Below, piece after piece: positions 1 to 9,766 of a stretch of DNA of 64,000 nt. Both the position numbers and the translations under genes were made by a program. The DNA is from Papaver somniferum. Its lineage: Eukaryota > Streptophyta > Magnoliopsida > Ranunculales > Papaveraceae. The notes under the pieces were generated by a model, which did not search any database, had not been told where the DNA came from, and saw only the letters and a program-made list of their open reading frames with translations. Position 1 is the stretch's first letter. Each line of letters starts with the position of its first letter. The DNA lies in NCBI RefSeq assembly GCF_003573695.1, contig NC_039362.1, forward strand, positions 198,626,585-198,690,584, given 5' to 3'.

Positions 1-274
1 CAAAATTAAAAATACAAGTCCAAAAAGAAAACAAGGAAACTAATAAAAGTTCTTAAAATAATAAAATTTTCATCTTTTACCTTTTAAGGTAAGCAATTCC
101 AACTTTCCACCTTTAGCTTTAAGCCAATCTTGCACACCAAAAATAAAAAATACCAAAGTAAAATCTAGAAAATAATAAAATAAAGTAAAATCTTAAACTA
201 ATACTAAAAAGAAAACAAAAATAAAAATCTAAAACCTAAACCTAAATACAAGTCCGAGTCGACGGCTCCAAAAT
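1..274 (-). mobile_element. Leader of an Athila-like Ty3/gypsy element, minus strand
   Basis: Read on the minus strand, this begins at the LTR border with a primer-binding-like stretch (about 254-273, TTTGGAGCCGTCGACTCGGAC-like) that resembles the tRNA-Asp site of Athila elements with changes. A T-rich leader typical of the 5' region of such elements follows. No coding frame is visible before the window edge. The family assignment is inferred from the layout only. Confidence 0.45.
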
Positions 275-1470
275 TGATGTGATTTTAAGTATTTGTAGAA
301 AGTGGTAGTAAAGATTCGTTCAACTCAGACGTGTGAAAATTGATTTTAGATTTAATTCCTAATTAAACAATAAAATATGTACAGATTGATAGCAGTATTA
401 CGAGAAAATGGGACTTAGGATTCCACCATAAAACTCATTCACACGATTCACATATTAATTCTAGACAATTGTAGATCAAATAATGATAAAATATTGACTC
501 TATATCTTTGTTGAGGTAGATTTTTAAAAGGTTAACTGTAAATCATACGCATAACACATCAAAAGCACTCAAGACCAAGCATACATCACCAAAAAAATCA
601 CGATTAATTAATAAACATCATAAATCAATTTAAATTAATGCAAAAATTCATAAAAAAAAATAAATATAATTACCACACGCATGAAAGGTGGCTCCCTCCG
701 TCATCACAGTGTTGGGGTTTAGCTCCTCATGCTCAAAACACACTCAAATATTTTTCCATAGGTCAAAAGGTGTTTACAATGAAGAAAAGAAAGAAAAATA
801 ATAAAACAACTCAAATGTAATGCTTAATCACCGTTACAGATTGACTGTTACAAGAAACAGTTGCAGAAAACCTTTTGCAGTGAGTCAGACGTTAGTCACT
901 GAAAGCCTTAGGAAAGTATAGGTGAACAACAATACTTCTGTTGTGTTGTTGAATAAGCAATTGGTATGTTCTTGAGAACAACAGTCATCTTTCTTCGTCT
1001 GCAACTCATTCTTCTCCTTCTTCCTGCTGCTGCAGAATCTTCCCTCTAGCTTCGTTTTCTTCTCTGTAGGACCCCTAACCTCTCGATATCCTTTATGAAT
1101 TCCAACCTCTCTATTTATATAGCTAACAGGCCGATTATAAATCCGCTTGATACAAAAATATCCCCCTTCCCTTTTTGGAAAGTATCAGGATTTTTCATTC
1201 TCTTTACGCGGTTGATTTATATCAAAATCTTCTTATGTTCATCGATTATCAAATAGCGGAGTGATATACTTGCATATAATATCCATACAAGACCGGGATT
1301 CATTCCCTGTTTCATTGAATATCCTTTTCTTCCCTGTTTTAGAACAACCACCAAATATAACGAGATTTGGTCACCTTTTTTAGTTCCCATGCACGTCACT
1401 GCCCTGATTATTAGTTAACAGAGTTATTCTCGTATTTAACTCTCTAAAAACTCTTCCAAACATAACATCA
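275..1470 (-). repeat. Probable 5' LTR of the Athila-like element
   Basis: The interval starts TGATGT and ends ACATCA on the plus strand, giving a perfect 6-bp terminal inverted repeat of TG...CA type. It abuts the primer-binding-like site on its left, so it would be the 5' LTR of an element running leftward out of the window. The partner LTR is outside, so no target-site duplication can be checked. Nothing gene-like lies inside; short open frames here are chance. Confidence 0.45.
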
Positions 1471-2470
1471 ACAGAGCCCGAGAACTTCCTTCCCAGTTTT
1501 AGATTCAAACCAATGATCGGGCCCAAGTTAGTCGACTCAAATACATATACCAGACCTGTTTATTCAATTCGTTGCATGTATAGTACAAGAGGTAAGACTT
1601 TATCCACCCAAGAATTCCCTGTCAGTGGGTTTTGTTTTTTGTTGAGACTCATAATAACACACACACACCAATTGCATCGTCAGACACCTATTTTTAGGAA
1701 AACACTTGGGATTGTATAGTGAACCCTCTGGGCGTTATCATCCAAAAACACCACGAGCCTTAGCCAGTTAGCCTTGTACCTTTGACTGAATGTATACTTT
1801 GTTAAAGGTAACCAGAGATTACCCATTTTAGTCAACCCTGCATTTGTACGTGCACAAAAGAATATCGAACTGGTATTACAATAACCAATACAATGAATAT
1901 CAGATTGAGTTTCAAAACGGACATTACAACTTTGACCACAGTGTGAATAGTGGTTGGGAGCATCCACCTTTTCAAGGTTATGGCTCATACAATGGTGAGC
2001 CCAATTACCATTCGCACGCTCGCCGATCATAAGATCTAAAAAATCCTTTTATTTTTCTAGAAGAGTATCTTAAGCAGTTAACTGATTCGTCACATATGTT
2101 TGACTTATTTGTGAAGGATCTTTATGCAACAACTGAGATGTCACATAGGGATGACTTAGTTATGAATGAAAGAACTGCAACAATAAGTGAACATTCTGTG
2201 AGGGTAAAATACCCGATGGCCACGTGTCAACATCCTAAGGGATGAGCCCATGATAAGATGATAAGATAGGAGCATCGAATCATCCTCTAAAAAGGTGAGT
2301 TTGTCCGAATCGAGACTCCTGCTACAACGTCACATGAATGACGCGTCTAAGTAGTAGTCTAATCCGCTCAGACGGTCAATTCTAAAAAGAAGGACCGCAT
2401 TTAATGAAGGATAAGGGCAAGATGTGGGCATATCTATATCGTGACAGAAGACTCGGACGATCTATACTAC
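1471..2470. other. Degenerate sequence with a possible retroelement gag remnant
   Basis: No intact gene. Plus-strand frame 1844-2032 encodes a peptide rich in Asn, Tyr, Gln and Gly (NQYNEYQ, GWEHPPFQGYGSYNG). That composition is like the spacer after gag in some plant gypsy elements. A second open piece at about 2065-2200 follows a TTTCTAG that could be a splice acceptor. I regard both as remnants. The last 270 bases before the LTR at 2471 hold nothing recognisable. Confidence 0.3.
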
Positions 2471-2828
2471 TGTTTGAGGGTGAAAACGGTTTTTGCTGAT
2501 TTTGGTAATTTCTTGTGTGTGGGTGAGAAACGAGTCAAAACCCTAAACAATGTACTACAAGGGAGTACTTTGATTCGAGAGATCAATCTGTACAAATCTG
2601 GCATAAACCAAGAAATGGTCGTTCCGGACTTGCTTCGGTCACAAAGTGAAGGAGAAGGGTTGGTCTTAGGGAGGGAAGCGAAGAGAGTGTTGAGACCAGA
2701 ATAGTTGAGTCTGGAAGAGTGGTTGTTTGACAACTTGTATCATATAAAGTGAAACGCTAGCAGATTGGAAAGCTAACAAGTGATTTCTGAGTGTTGTATT
2801 CTCCTGACCAGAACTTGTGCTTTGGTGG
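2471..2828 (-). repeat. Older Tat-type LTR, left part, interrupted by insertion
   Basis: It starts TGTTTGAGGGTGAAAA and can be followed by eye against the start of the neighbouring LTR at 2829: same order of blocks, many substitutions. It breaks off at the GGTGG target-site duplication at 2824-2828 and resumes at 12138. With that part it forms one LTR of about 2.27 kb belonging to the internal region at 14052-17099. Its age relative to the inserted element is clear from the nesting. Confidence 0.8.
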
Positions 2829-5182
2829 TGTTTATGGGTGAAAATTATTCCTGCCGAATTTGGTAATTTGGGGTGTGTGGATGAGGAATGAATCTAAACC
2901 TTAAACAAATGCACTGCACGGGAGTGCTTTGTGATTCGAGAAATCAATATGTACAATTCTGGCCTAAACCAAGAAATGGCCGTTCTAGACTTGCTTCGGT
3001 CACAAAGTGAATGAGATGGGGTTGATCTTAGAGAGGGAAGCGAAGAATGAGTTGAGATTGTGAAGGTGTTGACTTGTATCAGAAAGCTGAACTGGCTTGC
3101 AGAATGTAAGATATCAGTTCCGGTGTTTGAATACGGTTGTATCAACACTTGCTTCTGTTGTATTATCTTGCTTGAAAATAGGGAGGAGAACCTATTTATA
3201 CAATTCATTGAGCCTAACCCACGTCTCTCATGGGAAGTGGAGAAAGTGGAGTTATGGAGTAGTGGATTTGCGTGTGTTAGTGTTACACGATCAGTCTTGC
3301 CCACTCCTCCCATCATCACTATCCGTCCATGACTTCCTGACACGTTCTTGTGATGGCGCGTTGTGCGCTGCACGCTGTAAACCGCCAGACCCATACCCCA
3401 GTATGTATCCCCCAGTTTGTGACATGATTGATATCTCGAGTGTGTGGATCGTGGGACCCACATAAAGCAGCATGTGATGCTAGATTAAATAATTAAGTTA
3501 TTTAGGAAGTCGATACTTGTGAAGTATCGTGTGTATTCTATGCAAGTAATGCATCGAATATACTCAGCATGTATGAAGCATCGCTGTTTTAAGGCTTAAT
3601 GGAGTAAGTCACGATTAAGCGTCTTAAAATAGATGCGTGTCTAGCCATCTTCAAGTGATCATTTGGGGCTGTACAGGTAAGTCCTGATTTGACCGATCAC
3701 TTGGTGTGGTAGAGTGGCGGATAATAATCACCACAACACCTCATTGACCAGTTAACTTCTGACCAGGGTTGTATAACCAAGCAGGTGAAGTTGCACGGAC
3801 GAGATGATCTTTGAGACACTCATCTGCGACCGTTAGTGGAATTAGGGTTTATGAAGAGGTGCACAAGCATCACTCTTCAACTTGGTGAAACCAAGCTTGG
3901 GACGCAATTTTGACCGGGTCGGTCGTGCATGCGTGTAGATGGCATGCCGGTGTAGGCGCCCATACCTCATTGTCTCGTGTAAGTGTGATCTAAGCCACTC
4001 AATTTGTCCGACAAAGTTGAGTGGTTGAGATCAATTTGCGACAGAAATACGGTGCCGCAAAATCCGCGCGTCATGCCAACTTCGGGCGCGCGTTTCGAGA
4101 TGACCAAGCTTGGTCGGTCTTGGACGATTAGTCTGGTATACAGACGGCGGGCTGGTGTACACGTCCATACCTTAATATCCCATAGAAACGTGATCTGAGC
4201 AACTCAATTTTTCCGGAAAAGTTAAGTGGTCGAGATTAGTTCGCAATTGGGAGGTGTAACCACGCCTAGTTTGGGCGTGCGAATCGAGCTGACCAGGCAT
4301 GATATGCCTTGTCCGATCGGGTGTGGAGATATGTGGGCCGATAGTGATCGTGGTGATACTCATTGGACCTGCTTAATCGACTCCTAGACCCTTCGTTCGA
4401 TCAGGTGAAAATGGACGCTCGTGATCGAAAACCCTAATTAGGGTTTTGCCAGCCGTGCGTCATGCCTTGTTTGGGCGCACGAATTGGGACGACCATCCTT
4501 GTTTAGTCCTAACCGATCGGTCATGTATGTAGGAGGTCCCATGGTGTTTGTGTTGACATGCTCTGGGCCCTTTGAATCTACATCTACACCCTCCATGTAT
4601 GCCTGCGAAGATGGATGGTTGAGACTGATTTGCGAAACGTATTGTGCTGCAAACCCTAATTTAGGGTTTCTCGTCCATGCTGCTTTGGCTGAACGAATTG
4701 GCAAGCCATGCTACCCTTTTGGGGAGGCCGACCATGCGGGGTCCGCATTCGGTCGGTGGTGAATACTCCAACACCTGCCTGGGGGTTATGGATCCGATCT
4801 AAGCCATCCAATCATGCTGATGAAGTTGTATGGTCGTGATCGTTTCTGAGACTGATACGAACAGTCAAGATGCTCGATCGGAATGGTATAACACTCCGAG
4901 AGTTATAGCCTGTACAGGTATTTCGTACATGCCTCCTTATTTAATGCTTGGAGATTCGTGTTGCTCTGATGAGAGAAACACTCAGTCGTCATGCCGCACC
5001 AATAATGATAAGAGTGAAGCAGTACAGGAAATACAAGGCTTCTCATGCATTAATTGATAATGCTATAAGTTTTGAATGGAGAAGTATTCTTTATTTTATC
5101 AGTGGCTTTGTCCTTTGCAGGATGTTAGCGCATAATTTCGTCTTTTACAATTTTAGCCTTAAACGAATATCCACCATCAACA
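2829..5182 (-). repeat. 3' LTR of the complete Tat element
   Basis: 2354 bp, TG...CA, near-identical to 9767-12132. A minus-strand TATAAATAGG (3191-3200) is a plausible promoter TATA box. From about 3800 to 4870 it contains degenerate internal repeats. In the internal DNA next to its 5' border the expected purine tract is poor (GGCATGGACTTAA, minus strand, ending at 5183). The older relative has a cleaner GCAGGGGACTTAA at the same place. Confidence 0.9.
3800..4870. repeat. Degenerate ~200-bp tandem repeats inside the Tat LTR
   Basis: A block with variants of 'gag-at-caatttgcgac', then 'gcgcgtcatgcc', then 'gggcgcgcg-tcgag' recurs near 3815, 4026, 4232, 4415, 4620 and 4832, so the spacing is about 200 bp. 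Copies are strongly diverged. The same array is in the sister LTR at about 10740-11800. Confidence 0.6.
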
Positions 5183-5695
5183 TTAAGTCCATGCCTAGCA
5201 CGTAATGGTTACACTATTGTGGGGTAGGCATGAGATGGTGACGATTTTGTATGCTGAAACAATTAAGCTAAAGTAAAGTAAATACGTATTTACCGCATAG
5301 ATCGTCAGGTGATGTCCTAGAATTCTTGATTAGGGTCATGAAGGAGGAAGGACTTGGTCAGGCGAGTCGCTTTTGGTTTCCTCCATGTACATCTGGACAG
5401 AGCTTGGCCAACTTCTTGAACTGGGTGTACTCTCCTCCGTTGCACGACAACTTTTCCCAGATATATCCGATAAGCCTCGTTGATCATTATCCGGAATCAG
5501 TAGCCTTCATAGGTGGCCAGTAAAGACTTCTTTTCTCCTGATTCTGTTGACTTGCAAGATATAAATTCCAAGGATTCTTCTCATCCATAGTCGTATATCC
5601 AGGTATTTCTCCGCACTTATCTGATCTTATGATTGATTGATGATGATATACACATTTTTTATATACTCATAACTTCTTCTTCTTTGCATCTTATC
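5183..5695. other. Internal DNA between the 3' LTR and the antisense ORF
   Basis: This spacer lies between the Tat 3' LTR and the start of the opposite-strand ORF. The minus-strand priming tract should be at its left edge. A short plus frame (5326-5523) has no features I can support as a protein. The interval probably contains the promoter and 5' UTR of the antisense ORF. Confidence 0.4.
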
Positions 5696-6292
5696 ATGGA
5701 AGCGGTGGGCGATGACCATTCTGTAAATTCTCCAGAAAAAAGTTTCGAAGTCGACAAGACCGGAGCTGATGCGCACGAAGAAGTAATGGATAAAATCGAT
5801 CTCCCACTTCGCGAAGTTGGTCGTGCTATACAAGGGATGTCCATTTTGCACCTGCGTATCTGTGCCCTTTCAGCTGCAATCGACATGGAGGAGCAATGGA
5901 GGCGTGATGAAGCATTGCAAGCCTCAGTGAGCGCAAGGGCAGAGAGGTTTGCAGCACGGTTAAAGAGGCGGAGGTTTGAACACAAACGACCTCTTGGTGA
6001 AGATAAATGTGATTATCCAATCCACGACGGTGTGATAATCCTTGATTCTGACACAGATGAACCTGAGCGTCTGAAAGCAGTCAATACAATCCATAACGTT
6101 GTTGTGGCCTTTGAGGAAGACATGGAAGTTGTTCCTGCTAACGAAGTTGGGGTGGAGAGTGCTACTATAGAAACATTTGAAGTGGAAGCTGAGACAGATC
6201 CGAAGGAAGAAGCAGTAACGGCTCACGATGGTGATGGCGTTGAAGCAGGACCTAGTAGTGGTGCTGACGCGGTCGACCTAGTTGAAGGCTAG
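5696..6292 (+). CDS. Antisense ORF of the complete Tat element, acidic protein of unknown function
   Basis: This frame is on the strand opposite to gag. I start it at ATG 5696 (MEAVGDDHSV), which gives 198 aa; an earlier in-frame ATG at 5633 would add 21 residues. The first half is mixed charge with a basic cluster (RLKRRRFEHKRP) that could be a nuclear localisation signal. The second half is strongly acidic with an IILDSDTDEPE stretch. I recognise no domain. Extra ORFs on the antisense strand between pol and the 3' LTR are a described feature of Tat-lineage elements; their role is unknown. The older neighbour has an unlike but similarly placed frame at 14720-15569. Confidence 0.6.
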   Translation: MEAVGDDHSVNSPEKSFEVDKTGADAHEEVMDKIDLPLREVGRAIQGMSILHLRICALSAAIDMEEQWRRDEALQASVSARAERFAARLKRRRFEHKRPLGEDKCDYPIHDGVIILDSDTDEPERLKAVNTIHNVVVAFEEDMEVVPANEVGVESATIETFEVEAETDPKEEAVTAHDGDGVEAGPSSGADAVDLVEG

Positions 6293-6906
6293 GCTTTTGT
6301 TCTTCTTTCTCTTTAAATACATTCCCGTAATTCATAAACATCTTCCTTGTACTCAGTGGCGGCTGAGTCCAGGATATTTTGTTTGCTTGCTTGAATAAAG
6401 GTTTTTATGTCATAATCCTTTGTTAAGATTACATCTGAACCTTTTCAGGCGCAATGGTGTGCCTTCATATGTATCTGATTCTTTATGATAAAAGAAATAA
6501 TGTCATAATGGAATACCACGGACCTGCATGTGCTCCTGATGTGAGATCTCCCTGGTCTTGCTGGGTGAATGGCTCAAAGCATCTTCCTTTTTCGCACATA
6601 TTCTATTTCCTTGACTTCTTACGAAATGTTTGCTTAGGGTTTCCTTCTCTGTTTTGCTCTAATGGGTTTAGGCTGACTCAGGACTTTGTGTCTTCCTTTA
6701 GGGGTAAAGAAGTTCTTGGATGGAAATAATACTTTAATTAATTTGAAATTGAAAATTGAAACCCTAATTATGAATGCAAGTGTTGCAATCATTTTATGGA
6801 GGAATTACAAATATGACATGAGAAGGTAATTGTAAAAAGACACGCTGGAGAAAACAGCACAGCGTTTTAAAGTGTGGAGGACGCTGGAAAGTGGTAGCAC
6901 AACGTC

Positions 6907-7285
6907 TTAAGTACGGTAGGGTTTGATCCATCGCGAGTGAATCGTTACGCCTTCCAGTTTTTCAGCATTGATGAGCTTGCAGTAACCTTCTAGGATAACG
7001 TCTTCTACCAGGTATGGTTCATCCTCTCTTTCAGTGGGTGAGCCAGGTGGATTGGTTACTTTCACCGTCATGCTCCCAACCTTGAATGTAGTCGTCTTCG
7101 TCACCAGATCTCCAATTCCAAATGGGTTTGGTCGTGCAAATTCCTGGACCTTGGCTTTATCGTATTTGACCGAGACAGCCTCTAATCTCTTGATAAAACG
7201 CTTGAAGGGGCCGGCCTCCCATTCACATCTCTTATCCGGGGTTGGTTTGTTAGTCGGAACCAGTCCCCAGTGCTTGTCAGAGTGA
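6907..7285 (-). pseudogene. Integrase C-terminal remnant of the Tat element
   Basis: The minus-strand reading includes YDKAK, a FGIGDLVTK motif, and near the end EGYCKLINAEKLEG followed by SRWIKPY. This matches the pattern of the Tat integrase C-terminus (AYDK..., FQVGDLVLKTA, GYYKVIKG, NGKWLKAYY), as seen in the relative at 15786-16100. The catalytic core and everything upstream to the protease are missing. The last 65 codons (7104-6907) form one open frame. The family match is by eye and weak in places. Confidence 0.5.
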
Positions 7286-7379
7286 GGAGTGATTTGTTAC
7301 AAAAAGGATTGTGTGATGAGACTTACTTGGGCTCGGAGACTTTTAATGTACGCTGACGGGCTCTCTTCAAGAAGTTGTA

Positions 7380-7934
7380 TCACGTTGGCAAGCTGTATGT
7401 GGTGCAGCAACAGACAGTCCCCAGGTATAGACGGCTTGTTGGATATCCGGGTACCGAAGCCGGTAGAGGACAAACCTCCAGTGTTTCCTTGTTTTCGTGT
7501 ATCCAAGAGTGTCCTAGGATCATGTCGTAATTAGGATGCTCCTTGATTATGTATAACTTTTCTTGCGTTAGGGCGTCACCCAATTTAACTTCAAGATCGA
7601 TGTATCCATATGCGTCTCCAAGTTCTCCTTCTGGAGTCTTAATCACAGTTGGGTTGTGAGTAGCTTCCTGCTTTGAAATCTTTGCTGCTTTCAAGGTCTG
7701 GAGAGTGATGATGTTGAATTCAGAGGCCGTATCGATCAATGTTCTATAGAACTCGATATCCCTCAAACGAGCAACGTTTAAGAGTCCCCAGTTTCCTGGC
7801 CTGCATCTTCTAGTAAGGACTGAGGTTTCGAGACCGCTTCCTTTTCCAGATACAGGCGCCTGCCTGAGACAACGTGGTTGAGGGCTGCAAATATGTCCTG
7901 ACACTGTTCTTTGGAGAAGTACAAGATCTCGCAC
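7380..7934 (-). pseudogene. Retropepsin-like protease fragment of the Tat element
   Basis: A 184-codon frame. From about residue 60 it shows a retroviral-type aspartic protease pattern: LIDTASEFNIITLQTL, where families usually have D-T/S-G. The second conserved block YDMILGHSWIH corresponds to the usual YNMILGRPWLH. The active-site Gly is Ala here (D-T-A), so activity is doubtful. The N-terminal 50 residues and the tail look out of frame with the original polyprotein. It follows gag downstream on the same strand and is followed by a deletion of the rest of pol. Confidence 0.65.
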
Positions 7935-8051
7935 AAATATTCCATCATAGATTGTACAGTCTTGCGAACAGAATCCCCGGAAATCATGCAGTCTCTAATA
8001 AAAGATTTGCGAACCTTTTTTTCCAAGCTGGAGTTCTCCTGCCTCTATCTT

Positions 8052-9641
8052 TTATTTGAAGATTTGCTTCAGTCTGTTGCAGTCTTTATTCGGATGATGG
8101 ACAAACCTATGGTAGCGGTAGTACTTGGGATCCGCCATATCTTTCTCGGTTGGCGGGCGTCTGATAGGAGGAAGCTTGATAACATCGTCTTGAATCCATG
8201 CCTCCAAGAGTTCTATCACTTCACTCATGGGGAATGGGAAGCCTGCATCTTCGGTGTCTTGTGCATGAGTCTTGCCTACTCCCTTTTGAGACGAGGTCGT
8301 CTGTGCCGGAGCCGCACGCTTGGGTTGTCGTTCCTGTGCTGAAGATTTCCTTTTTCCTCCTTCGCCTACCACGCTCACAGAAGGACCAGTGTTGTATTGT
8401 TTGTTGGTGAGGCGCCTGCTTCCTCGACTCTCACGTAGGTCTTCGTTTCGAACAACCCTGGTTCTCTCTAGTAACGCTGGGGAAGTTGTGGCTGAACGCT
8501 TGGAAGCTTCATGGAGTTCGGAGAACGTCTGAAAGCCCAGATTCTCCAGTAGGGCGCGATATATAGGTATCATCCCGTTTATGCACAGCTCCACCAACTG
8601 CCGTTCAGTGATATTCAGATCATGACAATCTAGTGCTTGAGTTCTGAACCTTTTAACAACATCGTTCGGATGTTCGTTGTTCCGCTGAGAGATTCTCCCC
8701 AGGTCTGAAAAGGTGATTTGCTCGGACATGAAGAAGTACTTTTTATAGAAAGCACTGACCATCCCGTCCCAATTGGATATGCTGTTAAGCGCGATGTTTT
8801 TGTACCAGGTGTACGCGCTTCCCGTAAGTGACTTAGAGAATTCTTTCAGGCGGAGAACACGATTGTATTCATGTTCTCCTAATGATTCCAAAAATCGAGA
8901 GATGTGTTCATGAGCGTTACCAGTACCATCATAGAGAGAGAACTGAGGAGAGGTGTATCCTCTTGGGAGAGGAATTTGTTGTACATCTTGAGGGTACGTC
9001 GGCTGATGTTGGTGCACCTCCATCATGCTTCCTTTGCCTCAGTTTTGGAGAAGTCGTTCAAGGTCTTCACGTGTGATGAAGTTTGGAGACCGGTCCATCT
9101 CCCTTGGGCGTTCAGGAACAACACGAGTTTCTTCATTCATGTGGGTATGAATGGAAACGCCTGTTCTGGGCGTGAAGGCATCCCTTGTTGGCTCCATAGG
9201 TTGCCGTGATTCTTGTGGCAATCGTTCAGTTAAGGCTTTGAGGAAAGTGAGTACCTCTTTCTGAGTTGCAACCATATCCGTTTGAGTCTTAGCAAGAGAT
9301 TTCTGCCTCTCCATCAAGTCTGCGATGGTAATTGGAGATAGTCCTCCTCTTGCTCCTCCGGCTCCCCGTCCTGATGAAGGAATGGAAGTTTTTGTTCTGG
9401 TGATCGCCGGAGGCGTTACACTTGAAGAGATGCCAGGGTTCGCCGCTACTCTGGCTCTGATGATAGGAGGCGTTACACTTACTGGAATATCTCCTGCTCT
9501 GATGGCGTTCGTGGTAGAAGAGACGGTTCCACGAGATGCATTGACCACAGTAGCTCCACTGACAGGTACGTTGATACCAAGAGTGTTATCCGCACTAGCT
9601 CCATCAGGATTGATTGTTGATCCCGACCTAAGTTCTACCAT
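8052..9641 (-). pseudogene. Tat-type gag polyprotein, one in-frame stop
   Basis: Starting at ATG 9641, a 200-codon N-terminal part (Ser/Thr/Ala-rich, then a helical stretch LMERQKSLAKTQTDMV) ends in TGA at 9039-9041. The same frame continues to 8052, giving about 529 codons in total. The second part carries a retrotransposon gag (capsid-like) domain: FSLYDGTGNAHEHISRFL, SLTGSAYTWYKNI, FYKKYF, and a C-terminal helical region. A C-terminal zinc-binding-like block (YYRYHRFVHHPNKDC) has Tyr where the first Cys is expected. Gag would form the particle that packages element RNA. It starts 126 bases after the right LTR, as expected for a first gene. Confidence 0.8.
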
Positions 9642-9754
9642 CTTGAAACAGGTTGGTAATTAAATTGAATCTAAGATCTACCCCTTCGAAATTGATGAAT
9701 TTGAATTGGATTTTGAAGAAATTGACTTTACAACCGAGAGATTAACCTCCCACT

Positions 9755-9764
9755 GTGGTCGCCA
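9755..9764 (-). other. Primer-binding site, Arg-tRNA-like
   Basis: Two bases inside the right LTR the minus strand reads TGGCGACCAC, continuing AGTGGGAGG. The first ten bases fit the complement of a plant tRNA-Arg 3' end as I remember it; the match weakens after that. This fixes the right LTR as the 5' LTR and supports a Tat/Ogre affiliation. Confidence 0.6.
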
Positions 9765-9766
9765 AT

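Noticed and set aside
1680..2030. 116-codon minus-strand frame
   Set aside because: It overlaps a plus-strand frame with better gag-like composition, and no domain or regulatory context supports it.
2441..2704. Paired plus and minus frames of about 88 codons
   Set aside because: Both lie in the older LTR fragment and match the start of the intact LTR, so they are LTR sequence.
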